Below, one piece after another: positions 1 to 9,075 of a stretch of DNA of 64,000 bases. Under the pieces are notes generated by a model. The model was not told the DNA's origin. It searched no databases and worked only from the letters and a program-made list of their open reading frames with translations. Where the stretch lies: assembly GCA_022419385.1 (NCBI GenBank), contig JAJUBI010000003.1, positions 1,488,001 to 1,552,000 of the forward strand, in the 5' to 3' direction. The stretch's first letter is position 1, and the number at the start of each line of letters is the position of its first letter. The translations under genes were made by a program, and so were the position numbers. This DNA comes from Paraconiothyrium sp. Pb-2020 (Eukaryota; Ascomycota; Dothideomycetes; Pleosporales; Didymosphaeriaceae).

Positions 1-42
1 CCAACATTACCATCCCCCACCGTCCTTTTCGATGCGTCGCGT

Positions 43-885
43 CTATGGCAGCATACCAGCGAATCCACCGAAGTTGTTGACAGCGGCTGTCTGCGGGAAA
101 GAGTTGACGCCGCAGAGACATTGGCAGCCGCACGCGTTTCCGGCGGAGTCGGTACCCTGGCCAGCGACGACAGTTGCAGCTGCGCCGGCGGCTCCCGTAC
201 CAGTGGCGGCGGATCCGCCAGCGGCGACAGTGACAGTAGAGGCTACGGCTGCGGCACCAGCGTTGACAGACTGAATGGGAGCGAGACCAAGGTTTGCGGA
301 TTTGGTGCTGTTCTTGTTGATGGCATTATTCTTGAAGACGGCCATTGTCTTGTCGCCGGTTGTAGCGGCGTTGATTGCGAAGACCATGCCGACGCCGCAG
401 TGGGTGGACTGTTTGCAGTAGAACCCTTGGCGACTGTTAGCGGCGAGCTCAAATGTACGATTGATGGTGCATTGCTTACATTGCGGATCCGCGGTCTCGA
501 CGGTCACGTTCCAGGTTACTCCCGCATTTCCATCTGCGTTGGGCATGAAACCCGAATCCTTTCCTCCTTCCATTGCTTTGCAGGGCTCGGCGAATGTCGA
601 TTGCGTGGCAGTGTGGTTCTTTTGCATGAAAACGAACTGGACCATGTCGCCTACGTTGGCGGTGATAGACTCGGGAGAGTATCCTAATACTGGTGCCATT
701 CCGGTCTCGACGGCCTTCAATCCACCAACGGTAACCTGATTGTCGTTAGTTGTGACCCAAGAAGCAACAAGTTACTTGCGTACCGTATGTACTATAGGAC
801 CAGAGGCTTGCGGCGCGAGGCTCATGACCTGCATCTGAGCAGCAGCGAGGCTAGCTGCCAGCGGTAGTGCCGAAATGTACTTCAT
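43..885 (-). CDS. Secreted cupredoxin-like (blue-copper fold) protein
   Basis: Two exons, 885-784 and 735-43, joined by a 48-nt intron (donor GTACGC, acceptor CAG), give about 264 residues. The first ATG opens a signal peptide (MKYISALPLAASLAAAQ). The join restores the usual start of the fungal extracellular cupredoxin domain, HTVTVGGL, followed by a beta-rich domain with SITANVGD and FVFMQKNHTATQSTF. Possible type-1 copper ligands are the His of KNHTATQ and the spaced Cys, His and Met of FYCKQSTHCGVGMVF. The C-terminal half is Ala/Thr/Gly-rich and ends in a Cys-rich CGCQCLCG segment, unlike the long Ser/Thr-rich GPI tails of many relatives. The protein is probably secreted or wall-associated; its substrate or redox partner is unknown. 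The family call is secure, copper binding is inferred. Confidence 0.82.
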
Positions 886-1705
886 TATGACTAAACTCCT
901 GGTTGTTGTAAAAGGGCGAAAGAACGAAGCGCCTGCACTGCAGACTAATGTACTAAACTGGGGAAGTCGAAGAAGAGAAAGACCGAAAGGCACACGATGA
1001 GGGCCGGCTCAAGAGTTGTGAATATGAAGCGAAAACCAGAAGCGAAGGGAATGAAATGGTTAGGCACCGGTCCGACACAGTTAAGGGAGGATAGAAGGCA
1101 GAAAAGAGGGAACGGGTCAGGACTATCCATTGTCTTTATCGCCGCATGAAATTGAGATGCTGGGGGTCGCGAACCTGCTGCAGACGCGCCGAAACATCAC
1201 GCCCCTTCGGCTTGGCGCAAGCCGGTAAGTGCGCGAAAGCCACCTGCAAAGATGAACTGATTGTGCTGAGGCAATGAGGCATAGCGGGCGTGGCGTCCGT
1301 GCCTGACGCTCGTGCTGTATGAGATGGGTTCGAGGTTGTCGCGACAGTGTCGCAGAACGGTCTCGCTTGAACCCCCGCATACCCGATATGGCAACGCTAA
1401 GCTTTTGACAAGCTCAAACTGCAAAGCACTTCGGTGGAGATGCCTGGACGGAAAGGCACGCGGATGCTCCACCTGCATAACGTGCTGAGGCATAACGAAT
1501 CTCGCAGCCTGAGTTCCCGAAGTCGTGAGGCACGAGCTGTTCCCCGTCAGCAAGGCGGAGGTATACAAATCGGGGAGCTCACCTCCTGATTGGGCCAAAC
1601 ATTCACAGTGTTCTATTCTGTACGGACTACAACCTTGTCGAAACGGCTGGCAGGTATCAAGTTTTCAGGTTCCTGGGACAAAAGTTTCTAGCTCCAGCCT
1701 TATCA
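886..1705. other. Intergenic, cupredoxin promoter and SMN 3' side
   Basis: About 820 bases with no supportable gene. The part next to 885 is the promoter and 5' leader of the cupredoxin gene and is rich in C/T on the transcribed strand. Open frames here have no domain, no signal peptide and no splice logic, and I regard them as chance. Confidence 0.6.
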
Positions 1706-2479
1706 TTACCTCTGGCTCTCCTGCAACCCGTCATCCGGCGCAGGTTGCTGCTGCCCAGCGACCAAGCCGGTGTAGTAGCCGGCATAGTACCAGGACATCA
1801 TCAGGTTTTTCATACTCTCGTCTCGCACTGTGAAGATGTGAGAAAGGTTTCATGCCAAGCGGAATGTTCTAGGCAGGACACGTGCCGCGTAGCCGCCTGT
1901 CACTTACCTGATCCGAGAAGAGCCTGCGGCATCGACGCTGAGAAGGGCCCATCATGCGGACGATCTGTTCCCGTCGCTTCTGCGCTTCCTTCGGTGACGG
2001 GTGGTGCTCGGTCCTGTTCCTGGTCAGTTACCGATCGGTACGGTACGGCAGTCACAGTGTCGATATGTCAGAATCATACCTTCACGCCTGCGTCCCCCAC
2101 TCGACTCAGCTGTTCGCCATCGGTCTGTACCTGCGGTGGTGCTGGATCAGTAGCATCCGGGTCAGTGATCGGATCAACACCGGACCCAGTCCTCTCTTGC
2201 AACAGATCGCCATAGTCCCTATACTGATTAGCTGACGTAGAAACGTACGGTGGGAATCTCACCCTCGCAGTCTTTCCAGCTCTTCCTCTGTTAACACATC
2301 CTCCAGTCGCTTGCCTGATTTGGAAATGCTATGATATTTCTGCCCTTCATTAACACAGTATTCAGTTGCTGTGATTACAAAACACGAACCTGATACTCGG
2401 CTACCGCGTCATCCCATGAGTTGATCAGAGCTGAGTCGTCCCAAGCGCTCCGGTCGTCGAGGCTGATACCAGGCGCCAT
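1706..2479 (-). CDS. SMN1: Survival motor neuron (SMN) homologue, five exons
   Basis: Five exons, 2479-2390, 2339-2263, 2218-2080, 2019-1908 and 1827-1706, keep phase throughout and give 179 residues. SMN is the scaffold of the complex that loads Sm proteins onto spliceosomal snRNAs. The N-terminus carries the Gemin2-binding type sequence AWDDSALINSWDDAVAEYQ, followed by KYHSISKSGKRLEDVLTEEE and a low-complexity Pro/Asp linker. The last exon encodes the self-associating YG box, LMMSWYYAGYYTGLVAGQQQ. There is no recognisable Tudor domain in the middle, as in other short fungal SMN proteins. Introns are 50, 44, 60 and 80 nt. The 44-nt intron uses a TATAG acceptor just past a CAG, because only that keeps the frame. 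Both conserved ends are present, so the identity is firm; the exact junction of exon 3 is less so. Confidence 0.85.
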
Positions 2480-2775
2480 GGAGTCGTAGAGGACAAGGCT
2501 ATATTGGCGCAATCATTAACGCCTCGGCATGTATCGTGAAGCCGCGTATGACAACCGAAAGATGTTCAGAGTGGTTATTCTAGGTTGGCGTCGACGAGAT
2601 TTCAGAAGTTGTGATATGGGTTTGCGGTGATGCTGCCGTTCACCTTCGGTGGATCCCCGGCACTAGCTGGTCTTAGCGCCAGAAAAGTTGGCGGCTCGAG
2701 CTCCCTCCACTGAACTTTTTCGTGCAGTGAACGTCCAGCTGCAAAACCCCCACACCACCAGCTACACTAATCACG

Positions 2776-4507
2776 ATGGCTGCCTCCGACGCGCAGAGCA
2801 AGAAGCGCAAGGGTATGTACTACTGCCCAGCAATTGTATTTTGCTGCACAATTGGCTGCGCAATACATTTCCCCCATTGCGACACCTGCAACCAGTGCTA
2901 ATTTCACACAGGCGCAACCGATGCGCAACCTAGAGCGAAGAAGGCACGCAAATCCGACGACATCGCTGCCGCAAAGCCCACGCGCAAGGAGGCTGCTGAC
3001 CTTTTCTCCGACGACGATACTCCAGCCTCGGTGAAGGCTCCTAAGTCTAAAAAGTCCAAGAAGAGCAAGGCCACCGAGCCTGCCGATGCCGAAATCGCCA
3101 AAGTAGAGGAGGTCGTTGTAAGCGAAAAGCCCAAGAAGAAGGCAAATAAAGGAAAGAAGGCGGAAGAGGCCCAGATTGCTGTGACAGAGGAGGACATTCA
3201 AGACGTACTCGCTGGCGCGGAGGAACAAAAGCGAAAAGAGAAGAAGACCAAGAAACCCAAGAAAGCAGTCATTGACGAAGAGCCAGCGGCGGAGCCCGTA
3301 CGTGAAGAGGTCGCCGTGGTAGTAGAGGAGAAGAAACCGAACAAGGGAAAGAAATCCAAGAAGCAGAAAGAGGCAGCTGTGGTCGAGGATGAAGAGGCTG
3401 CTGTTGCGGAAGACAAGGACGCAGAGGAAGAGGAGGCTTTGGACGATCAGACAGCCGCTCTGCTCGCTGGCTTCGAGAGTGATCACGACGAAAGCGATCT
3501 GGAGAAGGAAGACGAAGAGTTCGATGAAGACGCTCTAGCCGAAACGGGCAAGGAAATTAGCAAGAAGAAGCGCAAGGAGTTGGAAAAGGCACGAAGAGAT
3601 GCTGAGCCAGGTGTCATTTACCTCGGGTCAGTTCACCTGTCATAGGCCCTGCACTGGCTATCGAGTGTAGTTCGAGCTGCTAATCTCCTACAGTCGCATT
3701 CCTCACGGTTTCTTCGAACCCCAGATGAAGAAATACTTTAGCCAATTCGGTAGGGTCCTTCGTCTGCGCCTCTCCCGTAACAAGAAGACTGGGGCATCCA
3801 AGCACTACGCCTTTGTCGAGTTCGCGAACGGTGAAGTCGCCGATATCGTCGCAAAAACCATGCACAACTACCTCATGTTTGGACATATCCTGCAATGTCG
3901 TGTGGTTCCATCCGAACAGGTCCATGCAGAGCTGTTCAAGGGTGCAAACGAGCGCTTCAAGGTCGACCCCCGAAACCAAAAGGAGGGCGCTGCCCTGGCT
4001 CGAGGTGCCACACGTGACGTTTGGGAAAAGCGAGTGCAGCGTGAGAACAAGAAGCGCGCTGGCAAGGCTAAGGCATTACTGGAAGAGTTTGACTATGAGT
4101 TCAATGCACCTGCTGTGAAGTCCGTGGATTCGGTACCTAAAAAGACCGCTGCCATAGAGGATGCTCCTGCTCAGGCCTTGTTGACTCAGGGACAGGTGAG
4201 TCACTCCAGATCATGATATGTGACTAAGAGACTAATAATCTAATTGCAGGCCGATGCCGAACCTGAGGCTGATACCGCTTCTGCCGTCGATGAGGCTGCC
4301 GAGAAGAAGAGTAAGAAGGCTTCCAAGAACAAGAAGCGCAAGTCCGATGTCGTCCCGGAGGCTATCGAGGAGCCTGAGGTTCCGGCGCCTAAGTCCAAGA
4401 AGGCGAAGAAGGAATCACAGCCTCAGAGCGAGGTCGTCACAGACAAGAAGCGCAAGGTGTCTCAAAACGGCGCCAGCACCAAGAAGGTGAAGAAGGCCAA
4501 GGCGTAG
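2776..4507 (+). CDS. NOP15: NOP15/NIFK-like nucleolar RRM protein
   Basis: Four exons, 2776-2812, 2912-3626, 3694-4195 and 4250-4507, give 503 residues. An N-terminal half of Lys/Glu-rich, nucleolar-type low complexity precedes a single RRM at about 245-322 (RNP2 VIYLGRIP, RNP1 KHYAFVEF) containing the family block HGFFEPQMKKYFSQFG. Then follow a basic helix (RVQRENKKRAGKAKALLEEF) and a Lys-rich tail ending VKKAKA. Yeast Nop15 and human NIFK act in 60S pre-ribosome assembly and 27S pre-rRNA processing; this protein is much longer than yeast Nop15 because of its charged flanks. The start is the first ATG, and exon 1 is only 37 nt. The domain call is certain, orthology to Nop15 likely. Confidence 0.85.
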
Positions 4508-4747
4508 AAAATAAGTCAGTTCTTTAGCGATGCGAACACCAAAATACTCTGTGTGGACGGCGTGACTCTGTCAGTTCGGCCTCATGTTCGATTATTCTGG
4601 CCCTGAGAACAGGTCGTATATTATGTAGTCGGCACTTTCAAGGAAATGATGACATAGCTACAGGCGCAGACGGCGCAATTATCATTGATGGTATGTTCCA
4701 ATTCGCTTGTTTTGTGTCTACTTTGTCCCAACATCATCTCGATCAAG

Positions 4748-5460
4748 TCATCCCTTTATTTGAGGAGAAAACCAGTTGCTATCCACGTAAACCGACTTCA
4801 AACACACTATCGAACCCGCTTTAGTACACGCTCTTACATGTGTAAACGACCTGAATCTTGCTGTTAGAGCTTGAAGCAAGAAGATTTGGTCAACTCGTAT
4901 ACCTGCTTCTTTGTACTTCTGTTCTCGCTCCAATATCAGTGTGCGCACAGTATCCAAAAAGCGACCTGTCAAGGCTAATCTTTCCCCTACACTGCAAATG
5001 TCCTTTATAGGGAGATATCGGGGCCTACTGGGTATCTTTGAACGCGTAGGGATGAGTACCGAGGTCAAGGTCATCGATGTCAAACGTAGTATGTAAAGGT
5101 GTGTAACCTGGCGTTGTTGGGTGGGCGCATCAGCAGCGCCGAGGAGGGCAGAGATGTCCCCATCGGGACGGTCGTCCATGGTGTATGGCAGGGTGACCGA
5201 AAGTGCTTCACTTGAGGAATCCATTGCGTCGATAATGCCGATGAGGTTATCATCTAGGCGGTGAACGTTAGCTAGGCCGTCTGGGGTGGTGCGCGCCCCG
5301 CTCCATACTGGCTCCCATGTATCCAAGGTCTCGAAGAGTCAAGGAGAAACCTCTTGCTTGAGCCCAATGAACTTCTGCACGATAATCAACGCCGGGACAT
5401 CCAGATTGGTGCTCCCCACTATTGTGTCGAGGTATTGATCAAGTCGCTCTCTTCCTTTTG
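4748..5460 (-). pseudogene. Interrupted coding-like region, unidentified
   Basis: On the minus strand one frame is open for 192 codons (5326-4748) and, beyond a single TGA near 5340, for about 40 more codons upstream (RYYKPTSKGRERLDQYLD...LIIVQKFIGLKQE). The composition looks protein-like, including an amphipathic charged segment, VGERLALTGRFLDTVRTL. No short intron removes the TGA cleanly and no clear start lies upstream. Possible introns inside (5120-5048, donor GTTACA; 4894-4850, donor GTATAC) would keep phase. It may be a decayed gene, or a gene whose 5' exons I cannot place. The upstream part has a faint PX-domain look, which I would not rely on. No family is assigned. Confidence 0.3.
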
Positions 5461-5894
5461 ACGTAGGCTTGTAATACCTTGCGATACATGTTTACCAAGC
5501 TAAACATATCATATGTGTAGCGTACTGCTATCGTAAAAGCTCATGCTGAAATATAGGTGGTCTGTCACAATTATCGTTGTCTCGCTATGTACTTCTTCAG
5601 GTACCAATTATCCTTCTTTGTTGGATCAGTGACATCGGCAGCCACCTACTCCTTTCCCTCACCACTGCCAAATGTCTTTATGCACAAATTGCACCTACCC
5701 CAATACAAACACCGCTGAGATTCAAATGCTTGGGCACCATTTGCTCACCCTGGGGTAGCACTATTGTGCCGATGTCCTTGACGAGTCATTGTAGTGCTAT
5801 ATATCAGTGCACCATAATAGACAACCAAGTTTCAAAGTGCATGTTCTGGAGGCTATTGATCAGGGTTGGCTGACCGAATGTCCTCTGAACTACG
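5461..5894. other. Intergenic, no feature seen
   Basis: About 430 bases between the interrupted ORF and the 3' end of the BTB gene. Stops are frequent in all frames, and I recognise no RNA gene, repeat or transposon end. Confidence 0.5.
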
Positions 5895-6825
5895 TTAGCG
5901 AGCCGTCTTGCGTCTTTTGGTTAGTCGTTCGTCGACCGCACCGTCAACCGCATCGTCAACTGCAGTGTCCGTACCAGTGCAATAGTCGGAGTGACGCAAT
6001 TCCATCTTCTTCCCCGTATTCTTCGTGAGGTCGGCGTATTTCTTTGCTACGCGAATGAGGAAGCAACTCGGAAGAGCTACCGACTTATCGCCATTCGGGT
6101 TAGGCTCGAAATCAGATCCAGGTTCGTAGTCCTCGGGATCACCATTGAAACAGGTTGCATCAACGAGAAGTTGAAGAAAGGGTGAAGTTCCCGGTAGACG
6201 AGTGAATGCCTTGATTATAGCTGTGTGCCGTGGTGCAAAGTCTTTGAACCAATCGACAGACAGCTTAAGTAGGAGTGTCTTCAGTGCCGGGACAAAATAT
6301 TCATGCGCAAAGATATAAGTGGCTGTAACGTCGTCATCAAAGTATTTGTTAGACGTGATATTGTACACAGTCTCCCACTCGATGATCGGTGCCTATCGCT
6401 AGTAATTAGTAGAAAGCTTTTATCGAAAGACGCCTTGCTTAAGACAACATACCAGCGTCTGCTTGTACATCCATTCAAGAAAGATAATGAAGGCGTCTTG
6501 GTTGACACCATCCAATACGAACATGTGGTCATGACGGTCATGATCTGCGGGAGTGTGGCCTGCAAACTTGCTGCGAAACCATCCCGAGTGGTGCATTGCA
6601 AGCGCCCTGTGAAAACGAAAACGTGGCGCGACCTCTTCCTGCCCAATCTTGACGCATATAACGCGCTGCGAGTAGATTCCCCTATCCTGTTAGTTAGGAC
6701 CCGCAAACAGCTAGACATGGCACATCGACTCACAAGGGCGTCAAGGTCGCGCTCTCCACGTTATCGGGCGGGGCCTCATCGACTTCAGACCCTGTCGCCC
6801 ACCGTTCAAGCTGGAAGTCTGTCAT
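5895..6825 (-). CDS. BTB/POZ domain protein
   Basis: Three exons, 6825-6734, 6681-6453 and 6392-5895, give 272 residues. The joined protein has a classic BTB core at about 31-140: IYSQRVICVKIGQEEVAPRF, then FRFHRALAMHHSGWFRSKF, then FVLDGVNQDAFIIFLEWMY. The helix after it (ATYIFAHEYFVPALKTLLL) matches the end of the fold. The C-terminus has acidic patches and a basic KRRKTAR tail that could be a nuclear signal. Stand-alone BTB proteins of this type are numerous in filamentous fungi, and their roles (Cul3 adaptors or transcriptional cofactors) are mostly unknown. The exon 3 acceptor GATAG was preferred to ATCGAG because GAG acceptors are rare; both keep frame. Confidence 0.72.
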
Positions 6826-6942
6826 TGCGGGAGTAATGGACTGATTGGATAATGAGGCGACGGTTCAGACCAAGTGGTATGGTTTGGGTTTAGTATATAG
6901 ATTCACGCCGTTTGCCGGATTAGTAAGAGCAAACAACGTACT

Positions 6943-6974
6943 CTATTACCGCCTAGGTCTATTACCGCCTAGGT
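6943..6974. repeat. Perfect 16-bp tandem duplication
   Basis: The unit CTATTACCGCCTAGGT occurs twice head to tail with no mismatch. It contains the palindrome CCTAGG. It lies in the roughly 375-base spacer upstream of the BTB gene and beyond the 3' end of the membrane-protein gene. It may be a slippage product or a paired binding site; nothing else in the spacer decides this. Confidence 0.85.
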
Positions 6975-7201
6975 ACACATACGTGTTGTTTGCGCGATTT
7001 GTTTGCGGGTACGGCTGCCCAGGTGACCACTCAATCAGATGACACGCAGCCCAATGTTTGATGTGCCTATGAATATTGAAATCTTGAACTCTTGGCTGCT
7101 ACCTGATCGACATACCTAGATTTTTATAGACTGAGGTTTGGAGGTTACGATGACCCATCTGAAACTCCTATCAGTGCGTATCCCTTGACCATGTGTAAAC
7201 A

Positions 7202-7750
7202 CTACTCACATTTTGTCCGGCTCCCGCCGACGCCAGCAGCCGCACCGCTACCTCCACCCACGACTTCACTATACCTCCCCAACAAGTCCGGTCGCACAAA
7301 AAGTACATAGCACCTCCACATCAACGGCGGTAAAAGCAACCCAATGCTCCCTAGCGCGACCTTCATACTCAGCGCCGCGTCTCTTCCTCCCTTCGCTGCT
7401 TCCAAAGCCAGGATCGGAATCAACACTGCCTCTCCAACGCCCAGTAACAGATACGTCGGCCTCCGAGATTCGATGCCATTCCGAGTATTAGTCGCGCCAG
7501 CTAGCAGCGCAGAGGTCAAACCTCCAACGACGATGCCTCCGAAGAGTCGCGCGAACAAAATAGAAGCCGGGTTGATATCATACGGGCGTAGCAGTAGGAT
7601 AGACAAGATAAAGCGTGTGTTGGTTATGAGTGGGATGGTGAAAAGGTTCGCGATGGCCTCGAGGACGAATGCTTTACGAATAGTGGAGCCGTTTTGGTTA
7701 GGGTCTGGTATGATGACGGGATTGCTTGCTGGTGATTTTGAGGACGACAT
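7202..7750 (-). CDS. Small multipass membrane protein, unknown function
   Basis: A single-exon ORF of 182 residues from the ATG at 7750; an in-frame ATG at 7798 would add 16 residues (MHHSSFFT...) that look like leader. After a polar N-terminus there are about four hydrophobic segments: around FVLEAIANLFTIPLI, LFGGIVVGGLTSALLAG, YLLLGVGEAVLIPILAL, and MKVALGSIGLLLPPLMW. A Gly-rich tail ends TKCE. I recognise no catalytic motif and assign no family. The regular membrane topology and the clean single frame support a real gene. Confidence 0.6.
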   Translation of the reverse strand: MSSSKSPASNPVIIPDPNQNGSTIRKAFVLEAIANLFTIPLITNTRFILSILLLRPYDINPASILFARLFGGIVVGGLTSALLAGATNTRNGIESRRPTYLLLGVGEAVLIPILALEAAKGGRDAALSMKVALGSIGLLLPPLMWRCYVLFVRPDLLGRYSEVVGGGSGAAAGVGGSRTKCE

Positions 7751-8081
7751 TGTTGAGGATAAGGTTGAATGAACTGTAAAGAAGGAGGAATGGTGCATGT
7801 GTCATTGCTAAGGTTTGCGTGGATGTATGTAAAGTGTATTGTGCTGGTCACCCTGACGTCATCATCATGATGTGAAGCATACATATGTAGTCACGCATGC
7901 TACTGACAACGGGAACAAATTATATATGAAACCGAGGTTCAGACAATAGAATATCATGAGAGAGATGAGAATACTCTTCAGGATAGGAAATCATGAGTAT
8001 TAGTCACGACGCTGAAATCTAAATGTTGTGGTCATGGTCGATTCAAATCTAGCTGCTTCTCATAGATAGTTGTTGTAGCGA

Positions 8082-8631
8082 TCAAGGAGCGACCTCAGGA
8101 ACATAGCAGTAACTAGCATTAGCATTATTGATAGTCTGTGATCCATTGGCATTTTGGTTGTCTTTCTGCAATATTCTGCCAGCTCGACCTTGATGAGTCA
8201 CCTCGTCAGATATACCTCCCGAGGTTTCAGCACCAAACGTAGCACGGAAGTACTTAAAAGCGAGAAGAGCGTGCAAGGTGTAGAAGCCTGAGAAGATATG
8301 ATAGGACAAAGCTAATGCATAAGAGCTTAATTGACCTGGTGTTCGATCTACTTGATAGAGATGAAACTGCAGTGACATGTTGCACCAGGTCCTACGACCG
8401 GTTCGAACGTTCTGGCTTCTATGTAGATATCAAGAGCGACTCAACGATACGAGTAAGCCGGCGGTCTTTACGCATATATTGTTCGTGCGTCGTTTTTCGC
8501 AACTCGAAAAAAGGCACTGATGACCAGAATTGGAGACAAGTTTCTACCAAGGATAATGTAACCTCTGCTGATTCCCAGAATATCACAGGAGCCCAAAAAG
8601 GGATCTCCAGACCGGGCGCCCAGCCATGGGC
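8082..8631 (-). pseudogene. Decayed membrane-protein gene remnant
   Basis: Two protein-like blocks lie in order but in different frames. Block 1 (8631-8419) reads AHGWAPGLEIPFWAPVIFW...ETCLQFWSSVPFF...RKDRRLTRIVESLLIST and stops. Block 2 (about 8420-8082) reads RTWCNMSLQFHLYQVDRTPG, then a hydrophobic stretch YALALSYHIFSGFYTLHALL, and ends at a stop. No donor/acceptor pair of usable length joins the two frames, and no start codon or first exon is visible above 8631. The blocks look like consecutive parts of one fungal multipass membrane protein broken by a frameshift and truncated at its 5' end beside the SEC23 promoter. The family is not recognised. The alternative is a living gene with unusual splicing. 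Confidence 0.4.
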
Positions 8632-9075
8632 CTAATCTTCTCTACGCTCAGCGCGAAAACAGCCTCATGATTGATACTCGAGGCTGCCGTAAGTAGTGTT
8701 TGTTTGCCGGCGTTCTGTCTGAGGAGAGAAGAGGGAGCCGGGAAAATTTGGAGTTTTGGTCGACGTCGGAGCTTGGACCATGCGCTAGCCCGCGTTGGGT
8801 CTGGAGCTTGCCGAACCTCAATCTGGCCGCATGGGCTCTGGTCACCGAATCCACTCGACTTGTGGTTTGGCTTTGGGGCACGTTGCAACTTTCTGAACCT
8901 GCTGCAGCCTGTTCGGACTCCAGGCGGTACTTCGAATATTTATCTTCTCTCCACCAACTAGTACCCTACGACTCCCTCCGCACCTCCACGCCTGCCCCGC
9001 GAAATCGAATTGTGGGCGCCGCTTGGTCCCACCACAGCCCACCGCACTTCGTAGACACACCGTACATCAGACACC
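8632..9075. promoter_or_regulatory. SEC23 upstream region
   Basis: About 440 bases in front of the SEC23 start. The leader close to the ATG is strongly C-rich and ends CAGACACCATGG, a good fungal start context. No other feature is supported; the minus-strand frames here carry no domain. Confidence 0.45.

Noticed and set aside
1197..1598. Minus-strand frame of 133 codons between cupredoxin and SMN
   Set aside because: No start context, domain or splice support; it overlaps likely promoter DNA.
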